Origin: Theropithecus gelada
Taxonomy: Eukaryota > Chordata > Mammalia > Primates > Cercopithecidae
Reading direction: 5' to 3'
Length of the DNA stretch: 64,000 bases
Assembly (NCBI RefSeq): GCF_003255815.1
Contig: NC_037681.1
Coordinates: forward strand, 86,807,194 to 86,871,193
Under the pieces are notes generated by a model that was not told where the DNA came from, did no database searches, and saw only the letters and a list, made by a program, of their open reading frames with translations. The position numbers and the translations under genes were made by a program. Numbering within the stretch: the first letter of the stretch is position 1; each line of letters begins with the position of its first letter. Of this stretch, positions 35,027-46,945 are shown piece by piece.

Positions 35027-35711
35027 AAAAACACTTTCCAGACACATAATTCCAGGAACTTTATAATGCCTTTGTTATTAGTCTTTTGATAAAATTTTCT
35101 AATTAAATCAGTGTGACACTTGGCCAAAGAACAGAATTCCTTCAGAATATCCTCATATTTCGTTTTTGGTAGAGTTTACCCTGAAAGCAAGACAAAGAAA
35201 TCAATTTCAGCTGCCATTAGAGAGATTTAGGTTGGACTGGGAGAAGAACTCCCAGACTGCAAGAACCTGGCAGAAGCGCTATGTGGGGAACTTAAAATCC
35301 TCATCTCTAGAGAATTCTAGAGGGAAGTGAAACAACCACTCACATACGGAATTGCCTTTGTGAAAATAATGGTGTCCAGGAAAATCCTCTTTGTTTCAAA
35401 AATTTTAATGACTTTCAATTCTATATTGCCGCACTATCCCATGACTTGGCTCAGAAAGCAGAGTTTTCATAGTGAAATGTGAAAGACATTGTTAGTACCC
35501 GTCTGATCTCCATTCCCCAATCCCTGAAAACTGATTTCTCTCCACCATAATGGGTCCTAAAATTCATGTGGTGCCATGTGGCCAGTTGGGGTCCCGTCAC
35601 CATCCAGGGAATGGCTGATGGGAGTGGAATAATCCAAGAGATACTATTCAAGCGGATATAAGCCAACTCTATTCTCTCTTCTGGGGGGGGTGCATCAGGA
35701 CTGAGCGAGCA

Positions 35712-35955
35712 GACCAGCAGTGGTTAAGAGCACAGACTCTTGAGCCAGGCTGCCTGGGTTTGACATCCAAATCTACTACTAATTTGCTATGGGAATTTAG
35801 ATGTCACTTAGCTTCTCTGCCTCAATTTTATCTGTAAAATGGGGATAAACATTATAGTTTAGACGAGAGGATTAAATAAGTTAATACAACATGTAAACTG
35901 CTTAGAGTAGAGTCTGGACTGTAGCATGCACTCTCTGAGGGTTGGCTAATTTGTG
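35712..35955 (+). mobile_element. MIR SINE, near full length and well kept
   Basis: AGTGGTTAAGAGCACAGACT, CTTGAGCCAGGCTGCCTGGG, CTCTGCCTCAATTTTATCTG, AAAATGGGGATAAACATTAT and ATTAAATAAGTTAATACAAC give the whole MIR order from the tRNA-like head. It is the clearest MIR in the window. Confidence 0.93.
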
Positions 35956-37690
35956 CCCTTGGCCAGTCACATGAATTAAAGAGCTGTAGATCTGGGAATT
36001 GAAGACACTGTGGAATGATCAACTTCAGGCTTGACCTGACTAAGGAGGGAAAGACAGTCGTCAGGACACGATGAGAAAACAGAATGGAGTGAAAAGGCCA
36101 ATCAGGAGACCAGGAAGGCATACAGATAGAGCAGGTGCTTTGATTTTTTCATGGTTTTCTGGCTCCTGGTTCTGGTCTCTCCTAAGTCTGAACTCACTTT
36201 AGCCTGTTGAGTTCCATGAGATACCTCTTTGTCCTTATAAGAAATGCTGCTTTTTTGACTTACACCAGTTTGAGAGAGTTTCTATTACTTGAAACTAAGA
36301 ATCATTGGTGAGGAGAGTTAGGTTTACGTTCAATTGCCCTTGAACATAAATTTTCAAGAAACCAGAACAGAAAGAGTACTTCAGGGGAAAGGCACTGCAC
36401 CTTCCAGTTTTTTAAGGGTTCTTTCTCAGAACAAGGGATGCCTCCATTTTGACATATTTTAGAACATTCACATTCCTCATTAACAGCTTCTAAACTGAGG
36501 AACTTTTTCTACAACTGAAACTCACTTTTCTATATAAAAATAAATTTAAAGTTGGGTGAGTCAAATTTCCCCTCTTCTACTTGGTTATATTCTGCAGTTC
36601 AAAAAGTAGCACCCTCTTCCTCCGTCTTTGATGGTATGAAAGTCAGGCTCACACATTATCTGATAATTTCCATTTCCAACTTCAAGTCCACAGACTCAAC
36701 CTGCTAAATCCTTTGACTTAAGTCATGACAAATGACACACATTACCAAGCCTCATAACACATCTTCTAAAACCTTTCCAAATAACCAGCCGGCAGGCAGC
36801 ATTGCCAGCCTCGCCACAGACACCATCATTTTTTCCCCTTCCCTGTCTGGCTCTGAGTTTTTGGAACCGAGATGAAACTTAACCTTCCCAAACAAAGACC
36901 GTTTACTAGGCAACTTAGGGCCAGTAATTAGCTCACACACCATAAGGTGCCACAGAGCTATTTGCAGATCTCTTCCAAGTTTTGGTTTTTTTTCTTCTTC
37001 TTCTTCCAGAAATTAGCCCTTTTCTCTAAGAACCCACAATCATTTACCACTGAATGAAGGAACTGCACTTATTATAAGAGTAAAAAATTTAAAACCTCTT
37101 TCAAGGATGGTCAGACAACCTCATAAATCATGTTCTCCACACTGGCGAGTTTGGGATGGGAAGGGATGTGTTGACATATTTAGAAGCCATCGGGGTGCTG
37201 TGGTTTCACAGCTAGAAGGGAAACTCGAGCTTGTTGAAGTTGGAGCTTACTTGTATTTTTATTTATTGAATTAGTGAAATCTTGGCAACAAACTGTGTTT
37301 TACTTTAGACAAGAAGGGATATTTTTTTCATTGCCCCCACCTACCTTGTCTCCCTTTCTGCCCCTCTCAAATAGACAATTTTTATAAATGTTTCAAATGC
37401 TAGAAAAGCTTCCTGGGCCACCAAACTGAACCTTAAAAAAATCAAGATGAACCAATCAATACATGGAGATGTGGCTTCCATTAAAATTGACATTTGAGTG
37501 TTAGAAGAAGAAACAGCATGAAAGTAAACATTTTGAATGCGTTTACAAGGCTGCTTGATTCTAAGAGTTTGCACATTTAGCAATCTATATGTCAGCCTGA
37601 ATGGTAGTTTGCAAAAACCATAGATCACCAGAATCCAGCCAACATGGCTCATGATATTTCCTCACATTTGAAGGCTCTACCATTTTAACA
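35956..37690. other. Single-copy DNA, nothing recognised
   Basis: No repeat landmarks. Minus-strand frames at 35852-36121, 36752-36943 and 37341-37652 have no known features. Confidence 0.45.
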
Positions 37691-37733
37691 GTGAATGTGA
37701 ATGTGTGTGTGTATGTGTGAGTGTGTGTGTACA
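37691..37733. repeat. GT-rich microsatellite
   Basis: Imperfect TG and TGAATG units ending in a TGTGTGTGTAC run. Confidence 0.85.
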
Positions 37734-37774
37734 CTAGTGACTTAACAACAAAAATTATCATCATGGTTTAGTAT

Positions 37775-37876
37775 AGAGGTTTTCAACTCTAACTATAAAC
37801 TAGAGTCACCTGGGCAGCTTTGAAAGTCCCCAGGCATTTATACTTCTTAAAAGCTCTGCAGTTATGGCCCCAACAG
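37775..37876. mobile_element. MER5-type DNA transposon fragment
   Basis: GAGGTTTTCAACTCTAACTA, TAGAGTCACCTGGGCAGCTT and AAGTCCCCAGGC match the terminal half of the MER5A/MER5B group. Confidence 0.6.
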
Positions 37877-37879
37877 GAA

Positions 37880-38400
37880 ATCAATGGCAGATTCAAATTG
37901 GGTAAGCTAAAGAAAGTTTAGTAAAGGGACTCTTTACAAAGGTGCCGGCAGAGTAGAGGAAAACTAGAAGGAATAGTGCAGTACTTTCAGTCTAGGAGCA
38001 GTAGGGTGCTATTATCACCCCTAGTTTAGAAAAGGAAAGGGTGGAAATAGTCGTCAGAAGCCAGAGAAAGGGGAAGCCCCCCTCGAGAGAGTCACCTAAC
38101 AGGAGCTATATGACCTTAAGTCTAAGGATGCAGCCAACCCCGGGTAATTTCATACGAAGGCAGCCAGGAAAGCTATATCCCAACCATATTTTCATCTCCC
38201 CCCTCCATCTCCTACTGGTCCTCCTCATGACAGAACCCAGCTAGAAGCTGGAAGATAAGGGAGCCTTTTGTTGCTGTCCTTAAAGGTCAACCCTCCTCTC
38301 CCATTTCTTGAGATGACACAGGATGAAACAAAGTGGAGAGTGGACCTATGAAATAAATAGGTGTTCAGCCCATCAGGAGATTCTCCTGCAACCAGATTTT
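37880..38400 (+). repeat. Degenerate LTR-like repeat, related to 6.5 kb
   Basis: It shares CATCTCCTACTGGTC and GGAAGATAAGGGAG, in order and orientation, with 6546-6610. AACCCAGCTAGAAGCTG precedes the second motif. Probably an old LTR of unnamed family. Confidence 0.5.
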
Positions 38401-38424
38401 CTGGCCTGCCGTGGAATTGGCATT

Positions 38425-38530
38425 GCTATGGAAATCAGAAGTCAGAGGTCTTAGTTCTGGTTATATGTGACATTGGGCAACAAACTCTACTTGTTTGAGT
38501 TTGTTTTCTGGGAAATAAAGGGCATTGGCT
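38425..38530 (+). mobile_element. MIR fragment
   Basis: GTTCTGGTTATATGTGACAT, TGGGCAACAAACTCTACTTG and GTTTTCTGGGAAATAAAGG track the middle of a plus-strand MIR or MIR3. Confidence 0.5.
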
Positions 38531-38867
38531 TGGCTCGGTGTTTTCCAAAGTGTAGTGCTAGAACTCTGCTCGTGTATCTCAGGTGCCTCTTGGGGTGGGA
38601 AGATAGAGAGGCCAAATGGTGGATTCTAGCCTCATTCCCCATTGCAGTCCCTAGTAAGTAAATAAGTAATGTGCTAAATTAATCTAGAGAGTGTCAAATT
38701 ATTTATCTCAGGCTTACTGTATTTTTGAGACATTGACTGTCTAGACCAATATATATTACCATGACAAAGGAAGAAATTATATGTATGTTTCTAATTAGTT
38801 TAAATACAAATGTAGGGTGTGTGTATGTGTGTACTTATAAGTATATTAGTGATGAAAAAGAGAGGTA

Positions 38868-38985
38868 TTTTTAGAGTTGAGAAAATGAAAGCTTAAAAAG
38901 ATTAGCTCTAACTTGCTCATGTTTAAGAGGGCAAATATATGGTGGAGTCATGGTTCAAACCTAGGTTTGTCTTATTCCAAAAATA
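38868..38985 (-). mobile_element. MIR fragment, minus orientation
   Basis: AGTTGAGAAAATGAAAGCTT, AACTTGCTCATGTTTAAGAG and GTTCAAACCTAGGTTTGTCT match the antisense MIR core. Confidence 0.65.
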
Positions 38986-39644
38986 ATGCCACCAAAGAAC
39001 ACAAAAACTGAAAAAAAAAACTATACCTACTTAGACATACACATTTACATATTTACATATTCGTTTAGTATGTCTCAGGTTTACTGCATCTTCATTAGCT
39101 TTTCCCAGGTTTAAAGGTCTGCCTTTAAACCTACCTTTAAACTTGCCTTTAAAAAGGGCAGGCTGCCCTTGCCAGGGTCCACTTCATCATCTGATGTCTT
39201 TCAACAGAGCACAAAAGACAGATCACATGGCAGATGAGCAAAAATTATTATCGTTGGATTTATGCAACATTCGAAATAGCTATTGGTCCAGCTTTTCCCC
39301 CAGCCTAGAAAACAGAGTTTTATGTTATCAGTAGGTAAAGATTCAGCTTTTGAAGATTTATTCTCTTACCCCATGACTGCCTGGTTTTTCTCAATGGGAA
39401 ATTGGGCTTTTGAAGGTTTATATGTTCACAGTTCAGAGAAAACAAAGGTCAGTGAGGCTGAGCAGTCACAGAGCCTTGGGAACTTCAAGGGGTTTTGTAG
39501 GGTGAGTATGAGAATTTTCACATACATTCTGTGTAAAGTCCTGTCAAGCAAGTCCTCGTTCCTCTAGGAAAATATCAAATATAATCTTAGAAATTGAGTG
39601 TTTAGGGGGTGTTTTCCTGTGTCTTTAAATTACTGGACCCAAAA
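38986..39644. other. Unassigned DNA with TTTAAA palindrome cluster
   Basis: Four TTTAAA cores lie within about 45 bases at 39110-39152, including a perfect 11-bp hairpin. Nothing else is recognised. Confidence 0.5.
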
Positions 39645-39985
39645 TGTCTCATTCAACAAATATTTATACATTAATAAATATGTGCTATGCTAGGTGACAA
39701 TGATGGGTAATAATGATGAAAAACATATTTTATAAACAAATGATGGTTATTAAAATACAATGAAATAATCGACACAGTATGGACTTGGTATAAAGAACAG
39801 TGGGAGTGGAGAATGAATTCTTATTTCTGCCTGGGATACTGAGGGACATTTCCATAAGGAAGAATATTTTGACCTGAGACTTGAAAGATAAATATGTTTT
39901 TATCTGATAGACAATGAGGAGGGGTATTTCAGGCAAAGGAAACTGTATATGCAAAGTTACAAAGGTGTGAAATGGGACAATTGAT
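39645..39985 (-). mobile_element. L2 3' end, minus strand
   Basis: CATTCAACAAATATTTATAC, TATGTGCTATGCTAGGTGAC, TTTTGACCTGAGACTTGAAA, GGTATTTCAGGCAAAGGAAA and TATGCAAAG follow the antisense L2 end in order. Confidence 0.75.
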
Positions 39986-40019
39986 TAAAAGACTAACAAG
40001 AAGTTTGATATACTTACAA

Positions 40020-43000
40020 CATATAACTTGTCTTTCTATCTAACTGTATATTGGTATCCAATAAACAATCTCTATTCATTTCCCTCCCCTTCTTCCCAGC
40101 CTCTAGTAGTCATTATTCTACTCTCTTCCTTCATGAAATCAACTATTTTAGCTCCCACATGTGAGTGAGAACATGCAATATTTATTTTTCTACACCTGGC
40201 TTATTTCACTTAATATAATGACCTCCAGTTCCACCTACATTGCTGCAAATTACAAAATTTTATTCATTTTATGATTCAATAATATTCCATTGTATATATA
40301 TACCACATTTTTCTTTATCCATTCTTCTGTCAGTGGCCATGTATGTTGATTCCATATCTTTGCTATTGTGAATAGTGCCGCAATAAACATATGGGTGCAG
40401 GTATCTCTTTGATATACAATTTTTCTTTCTTTGGATAAATACCTTGTAGTGATATTGCTGGATCATATGGTATTTCTATTTTTAGCTTTTTGAGAAATTT
40501 CTATACTGTTTTCCATAGTCGTTGTGCTAATTTATATTCCCATCAACAGAGTATAAGAATTTCCTCTTCTCTGTACCTCACCAGCATCTGCAATTTTTTG
40601 TGTTTTTAATAGTAGCCATTCTAATTTGGATAAAATAATATTTCATTGTGGTTTCAATTTGCATTTCCTTAATGATTAGTGATGCTGAATATTTTTCATG
40701 CACCTGTTTGTATGTCTTGAGAAATGTCTATTCATGTCCTTAGCCTACTTTTTAATGAGATTATTTTATTATTGTTGAGTTGTTTGAGCTCCTTACATAT
40801 TCTGGATATGAGTGCCTTTTAAAGGTATAGTTTGCAAATATTTTCTCCAATTCAATGAATTTTCTCTTCACCCCATTCATTGCTTCCTTTCTTGTGAAAA
40901 AGTTTTTAGTTTAATATAATCCCATTTGTCTTTTGGGGCTATAGTTATCTGTGCTTTTGAAGTCTTAACCATGAAATCATTGACTAGACCAGTATCCTGA
41001 ATATTTCCCCTATGTTTTCTTCTAGTAATTTTATTGTTTTGGGTCTTACATTTAAATCTTTAATCCATTTTAAGTTGATTTGTATGTAGGATGAGAGATA
41101 GGGGTCTAGTTTTATTCTTCTGCATATGGATATACACTTTTCCCAGAACATTTATTAAAGAGGGTGTTCTTTCCCCAATGTATATTTTTGGCACCTTTGT
41201 CAAAAATCAGTTGGCTTTGAATACATGTATTTATTTCTCTATTCTCTTCCATTGGCATGTTTGTTTGTTTTTAAACAAATACCATGCTGGTTTGGTTACC
41301 ATAGCTTTGTAGTGTATTTTGACATCAGGTAGTGTGATGACTCTAGCTTTGTTCTTTTTGCTTAGGATTGTTTTGGCTATTCTGGCTCTTTGTCATATGT
41401 TCCATATGAATTTTAGAGTTTTTTCTATTTATGTGAAAAATTACATTGGTATTTTGGTAGATATTGCATTAAATTTGTAGGTTGCTTTGGGTACTATGGT
41501 CATTTTAGCAATATTAATTCTTCCAACCTATAAGCATGGGATGTTTTTCCATTTGCTTGTATCTTTTTCAATTTTTTCATCAGTTTTTTCTAGTTTCTGT
41601 TGTAGAGGTAGGTTTTTCACCTCCTTGGTTAAATTTGTTTCTAGGAATTTTATTTTTTGTAGCTATTGTAAATGGGATTGGTTTCTTAATTTCTTTTTCA
41701 ACTAGATCATTTTGGTATATAAAAACACTATTGATTTTTGTATGTTTAAGAGTTCTTCAGTAGAGTCTTTAGATTTTTCTCTATATAATATTATATCATC
41801 TGCATAGAGGAAATTTGACTTCCTTTTTTCCAATTTGAATGCTTTTTATTTCTTTCTCTTGTCTGATTGCTCTGGATAGAACTTCCAGTACAATGCTGGA
41901 TAAAAGTAGTGAGAGTGGGCATCATTACCTTGTTCCAGTTCTTAGAGAAAAAGCTTTAAGTTTTTCCCTGTTTAGTATGATGTTAGCTGTGAGATTGTCA
42001 TATATGGTCTTAATTATGTTGAGGTGATTTCCTTCTATGTCTAATTTGTTGACGGTTTTTTTTTTTTAATCAAGAAGCAATATTGAATTTTATCAAATGC
42101 TTTTTCACCATCTATTGAGATGCTTGTATGTTTTTTGTCCTTCATTCTGTCGATGTGGTGTTTTGTGTTTATTGATTTGCATATATTAAACCATTCTTGC
42201 ATCCCTGAGATAAATGCCACTTGATCATGGTGTATAATCTTTTTGATGTGTTGTTGGATTCAGTTTGCTTGCATTTTAGTGAGCATTTTTGCATCTATGT
42301 TCGCCAAGGATATTGGCCTGTAGTTTTCTTTTTTTGTTGTGTCTGGTTTTGGTATCAAGGTAATGTTAGCCTCATTTGATTTAGGAAGAATTTCCTTTTC
42401 TTCAATTGTTCGGAGTAGTTTGAGAAGAACTAGTGTTAGTTCTTCCTTAAGTTTGGTAGTATTTTGCAGTAAAGGCTTTCACTCTTGGGCTTTCCTTTGT
42501 TGGGAGACTTGATTGCTGATTCAATCTCATTACTAATTATTGGTGTATTCAGGTTTTCTATCTTTTCATGGTTCATTCTTGGTATGTTGTATGTTTTTAG
42601 GAATTTAACCACTTTTTCTAGGTTTTCTCATTTGTTAGCATATGGTTGTTCATGATAGCTAATGATTCTTTGTATTTTTGCATTATCAGTTGTAATGTCT
42701 CCATTTTGTTTCTGATTCTATTTATTTGGGTCTTCTTTTCTTTTTTGGCTAGTCTAGCTGTTTATCAATTTTGTTTATCTTTTCAAAAATCAATCTTTTG
42801 TTCTGTTGATCCTTTGTATTGCTTTTGTAGTCTCTATTTCATTGAGTTCTGCTCTGATTTTTATAATTTTTTTCCTTCTACTAATTTTAAATTTGGTTTG
42901 TTCTTACTTTTTTAGTTGCCTGAGTTGTATCATTAGGTTGTTTATTTGAAATCTTCCTGATGTAGGCATTTATTGCCATAAACCTCCCTCTCTGCATTGC

Positions 43001-43885
43001 TTTTGCTGTGTATCCTAAGCTTTGGTATGTAGTGTTTCTATTTTCAGGTATTTCAATAAATTTTTGGCTTTTTTATTAATTTCTTCATTGATCCAGTGGT
43101 CATTCAGGAGCATGTTGTTTAATTTTTGTATGTTTGTGTAGTTCCCAAAGTTCCTCTTGGTGTTAATTTCTAGTTTTATTCCTTTGTGGTCTTAGATTTT
43201 GGTTTTTAAAAATTTGTTGAGACTTGTTTTGTGGTCTAACATATTCTATCCTGGAGAATGTTCCGTGCACTGATAAGAAGAATGTCCATTCTACATTTGT
43301 TAAATAACATGTTCTGTAAATGTCTATTATGTCTGATTGGTCTAATGTGTAGTTTAAATTCAATGTTTCTTTATTGATTTTCTGTCTATATAACCTATTC
43401 AATGCTGAGAGTTTGGGTGCTGAAGTCCCTAACTATTATTGTAATGAAGTCTATCTCTCCCTTTGAATCTAATAGTATTTGCTTTATATAACTGAGTGTT
43501 TGGTGTTGGGTGCATATATAATTAGAATTGTTATATTATCTTGCTGAATTAATCCCTTTATCATTAAATAATGACCTTCTTTGTCTTTTTGTTTTTTAAT
43601 TTTTGACTTAAAGTCTGTTTTATTTGATGTAATTCCTACTTGCTTTTGGTTTCCTTTTGCATGGTACATCTTTATCCTTTCCTTCACTTTCTGTCCATAT
43701 GTGTCTTTACAGATGAAATGAGTTCATTGTAGGCAGCATATAGTTGGGTCATGTGTTTTCTTAAAATATCCATTCAGTTATTCTATATTTTTAATTTGGG
43801 AATTTAATCCATTTACATTCAAAGTTATTATTGATAGGTAAGGACTTATTCCTGTCATTTTGTTAATTGTTTTCTGGATGTTTTA
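40020..43885 (-). mobile_element. L1 (L1MA/L1MB-like), 5'-truncated, ORF2 to 3' end, minus strand
   Basis: About 3.9 kb of antisense L1. From left to right it runs from the 3' UTR (TCCCACATGTGAGTGAGAAC, CATAATATTCCATTG-like text) through the whole of ORF2 in reverse (GTCAAAAATCAGTTGGCTTT, TTCCAGTACAATGCTGGATA, GCATCCCTGAGATAAATGCC, GGCCTGTAGTTTTC, GCAGCATATAGTTGGGTCAT) and stops near the ORF2 start. The ORF2 frame is broken by many stops, so no active protein remains. The minus-strand frames at 43163-43687 are ORF2 scraps. Confidence 0.95.
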
Positions 43886-44881
43886 AGGAAATCCCACATG
43901 AAACATTCACTAAACAGAATCTCTACAAATATCGGCCAAATGCTAAGACACATACAAACACACAAACCTCAGTCAATTCCACAAGATTAACATCATAGTG
44001 ATTATCTTCTAAATTCACAATCTACTATATTCAATCAATAATGAATAACAAAAAGGTATTTTTTAAAAAAACAACTCTCATATATCTGGAAAATAGAACA
44101 CATACTTCTGAATAGCCCTTGAGAAAAATAGATAATCATAAAGAAAATTGTGGAATACTTAAAATTGAATAAATATGAATACAATACATACACATTAAGG
44201 GTCATAGTTAACTAGCATTTGAAATAAAATGTATAGCTTTAAACGTCTGCAGATTTCAAAAAAAAAAGAACAAATGAGATAACCATTTAACTTAGGAAGG
44301 TAGAAAATCCTGTTTATGCAATTCATGAAAAACACAAAACATAAAAATTGGAGCAAAAAATAGGAATCTATGTATAGATATATAGCCACAAAATAAATTA
44401 AAATAGTAATTAAAGATTTATAATTCCCAAAGTTGTTCTAAGCATAAATACCTGTAAAGAAAATTTCTTCTAAGTTTTTGGGAAACAGGTCACTCTCTTT
44501 TTTTTTGTTCTATATCACAAGTCATCAAGCAAAGATAGCTCTCATTTTAAAAATATTGTTTCACAAAACAAGGAGGGAAGAAAAACTGCCCAACTCATTT
44601 TAGGTGTTAGTGTAATCTTAGTTTCACAGGAATATTATGAAAGCATTACTTGAAACTGTATGTGAACATTTTATCAAAAATATTAGTCAATTAAATCCAA
44701 ACATGTATTAAAAATAATTCATTGTGATCAAGTAGGTTCATTTCACAAATAGACAATGGTTTAGCATTTAAAAACTCTCAATGTAATATATCAATTAATT
44801 AAAAGAAAACATGCATGCTTATCTTAATTTATTTTTAAAATGTATTTACTAAAGTTTGACATTGTATTCATGTTATTTTTA
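43886..44881 (+). mobile_element. Old L1 ORF2 fragment, plus strand
   Basis: Decayed sense ORF2: AATAACAAAAAGG, ATATCTGGAAAATAGAACAC, ACTTCTGAATAGCCC, AAAATGTATAGCTTTAAACG, TGTGATCAAGTAGGTTCATT and AAAAACTCTCAATG. It abuts the minus-strand L1 head-on at 43886 and is interrupted at its right by an Alu. The ORF2 region overlaps that of the neighbour, so these are different insertions. Confidence 0.75.
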
Positions 44882-45180
44882 TTTTTATTTTTTTTGAGAT
44901 GAAGTCTTGCTTTGTCACCCAGGCTGGAGTGCAGTGGTGCAATAATATCAGCACACTACAACCTCTGCCTCCCAGGTTCAAGCGATTCTCCTGCCTCACC
45001 CTCCCGAGTAGCTGGGACTACAGGCATGTGCTACCATGCCTGACTAATTTTTTGTATTTTTAGTAGAGACGGGCTTTCACCATGCTGGCTAGGCTGGTCT
45101 TGAACTCCTGACCTCTTGATCTGCCCACCTCAGTCTCCCAAAGTGCTGGGATTATAGGCGTGAGTCACCACACCCAGCCT
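44882..45180 (-). mobile_element. AluS-type element, minus strand, inside L1
   Basis: Complete antisense Alu. CATGTTATTTTTA at 44869-44881 pairs with CATGGTTATTTTTA at 45181-45194 as TSD. The L1 ORF2 text resumes briefly after it (TTAAAACTCTAAAAG, to about 45210) before an A-run. Confidence 0.95.
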
Positions 45181-45239
45181 CATGGTTATTTTTAATTAAA
45201 ACTCTAAAAGAAAAAAAAAAAAAGCAGTATCGTTACACT

Positions 45240-46031
45240 CAGTCAAAATAGAGTAAGAGGAATTATAGTTCCCCTTCCTACTGTAAAGAACTAGTAAAAT
45301 AAGACAAAATATATAAAAGATGGATTTTTCAGATATTGGGAAATGAGTAGCACATACTTCTGCTCTGTGAGAGAAGAGAAACAAACAGAAACAAACATAG
45401 CCTTCCCATGAGATAAGTTTCAGACACCAATATGGGGAGGTGAAATTCAAACAGAGCCCATTAGTCTTCCTGAGTCGAAGAGACAGAAATCATAGTTTGG
45501 GGAGGCTAAGGTGTGTGGAATTTGCATGGAAGAATACTGAAGAGAGTTGCACAGTGAGAGAGGAAAAGGGACAGGGAATGAGAGAGAGAGTGAGGGCGAG
45601 AGAGAGAGAGAGAGTTTCCCAGAGGTCTTTTGCAGACTGTTGACCTGTACATATATGAGAAGGGACTAAGTGTGAGGCCAGGGAAGGAGTCACTAGAAAG
45701 TGTAAGTAAGACAATCTCCAAAGCTGTGACAGAGCTAGGAATAGTTTGTGTATGTAACTGAAGGATGGAAAAATCTCAAAATACGCAGAGTATTGGGTAG
45801 ACTCCTCAATAGACTATTGCTCTAATAATAGGGTTAAATTAAACTGAGACTAAAGAGTGCTTTGGATATGCCTTATTAAAATTTTGAGGCAAGCCTCAAA
45901 ATAACCCAACAAATTTCAATTAACTGCACACAAGAAGAAAACCTAACGTTATCTAAAAGAAGTCAACAGAATGAAGCAACTAACAATGTAAAGTGCACAA
46001 TGTTTGGAACCAACAAAAACTTACCTAGTAT
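45240..46031 (+). mobile_element. L1M 5' region, first part
   Basis: AACCCAACAAATTTCAATTA, TGTAAAGTGCACAATGTTTG and CCAACAAAAACTTACC match the 5' UTR region of old L1M elements. The copy is broken at 46031 by another L1 end and continues at 46530. A GA-rich run at 45579-45614 is included. Confidence 0.65.
45579..45614. repeat. (GA)n purine run
   Basis: AGAGAGAGAG, TGAGGGCG, then a further seven or eight AG units. Confidence 0.9.
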
Positions 46032-46517
46032 GTATATACCCAAGAGAAATGTAAACATATGTTCACACAAATACATATACTCAAATAATCAATGAGATTT
46101 AGTCATGATAACCCAAAAGTCGGGAATAAAAAGACCCAAACATCCACTGACATAGTAAATGGACAAACAGAAAGTGGTATATCCATACAAGGGACTAGTA
46201 CTCCACAATGAAAAGAAACACAGTATTGATACAAGCAACAACAATGGACAAATCTCAAAAACATTGTGATAAATGAAGTAGCCAGACACAAAAGTCTACA
46301 CACTCTATGATTTCATTTATATGAAATTCCAAGAAAAGCAAAACCATAGTAATAAAGGTCATGACAGTGACTTCCAGGGCCTGAGGGTTGAGGAAATGGG
46401 TTGAATACAGAGGATACCAGAAAACTTTTGGGGATAAAGAAAAGTTATCACAATTGAGTTGATAGATAACATTGCTGTATCCCTTTTTCAAAACTTGTCA
46501 AAGTGTGCACTTAAAAT
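46032..46517 (+). mobile_element. L1M 3' end inserted in another L1, with TSD
   Basis: The 486-base insert has the old L1 3' order: AATAAAAAGACCCAAACATC, TGGTATATCCATACAAGGGA, AGTAGCCAGACACAAAAGTC, ATGATTTCATTTATATGAAA, then CAAAGTGTGCACTTAAAAT. CTTACCTAGTAT (46020-46031) and CTTACCAAGTAT (46518-46529) form a 12-bp TSD with one change. Confidence 0.85.
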
Positions 46518-46529
46518 CTTACCAAGTAT

Positions 46530-46654
46530 AAAAATAAGCATAAAAATATGATCCATAACCAGAAAAAAAATCCATAAATATAAACAGATCCAATAGTAAT
46601 ACGGGTGGTAGAAGTAGCCAACAAGAACTTTAAAACAGCTATTTAAAAAACAGC
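46530..46654 (+). mobile_element. L1M 5' region, middle part
   Basis: AAAAATATGATCCATAACCA and ACTTTAAAACAGCTATTT resume the L1M 5' UTR where it stopped at 46031. An Alu follows. Confidence 0.7.
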
Positions 46655-46945
46655 ACGGGCCAAACACTGTGGCTCACGCCTGTAGTCCCAGCACTTTGGG
46701 AAGCTGAGGCAGGTGGATTGCTTGAGCTCAAGAGTTCAAGACCAGCCTGGGCAACATGGTGAAACCTTGTCTCTACAAAAAATACAAAAATTACCCCAGC
46801 ATGGTGGTGGACGCCTGTGGTCCCAGCTACTTGGGAGGCTGAGATAAGAGGATTGCTTTAGCCCAGGAGGACAAAGCTGCAGTGAGCTGAAATTGTGCTG
46901 TTGCACACCAGCCTGGGTGACAGAGCTAGAACCTGTCTCAAATAC
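46655..46945 (+). mobile_element. Alu element (J/Sx intermediate), plus strand
   Basis: GTGGCTCACGCCTGTAGTCC, TTGAGCTCAAGAGTTCAAGA, AAAAATTACCCCAGCATGGT and CAGCCTGGGTGACAGAGCTA. The tail has turned into a CA-rich run (46944-46970). A TSD is not clear. Confidence 0.93.

Larger units (their letters stand above)
32121..35708. other. Repeat-poor single-copy DNA
   Basis: No gene or named repeat is clear. A possible L2-like tail (TGTTGAATGAATAAATC) occurs near 33855-33871. GT and CA microsatellites are listed separately. Confidence 0.45.

Noticed and set aside
43163..43687. Minus-strand frames with L1-like peptide text
   Set aside because: Remains of L1 ORF2 broken by stops, kept under the L1 entry.
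40020..45210. Twin-primed (internally inverted) single L1
   Set aside because: The two opposed pieces contain overlapping ORF2 regions, whereas twin priming yields adjoining, non-overlapping parts.
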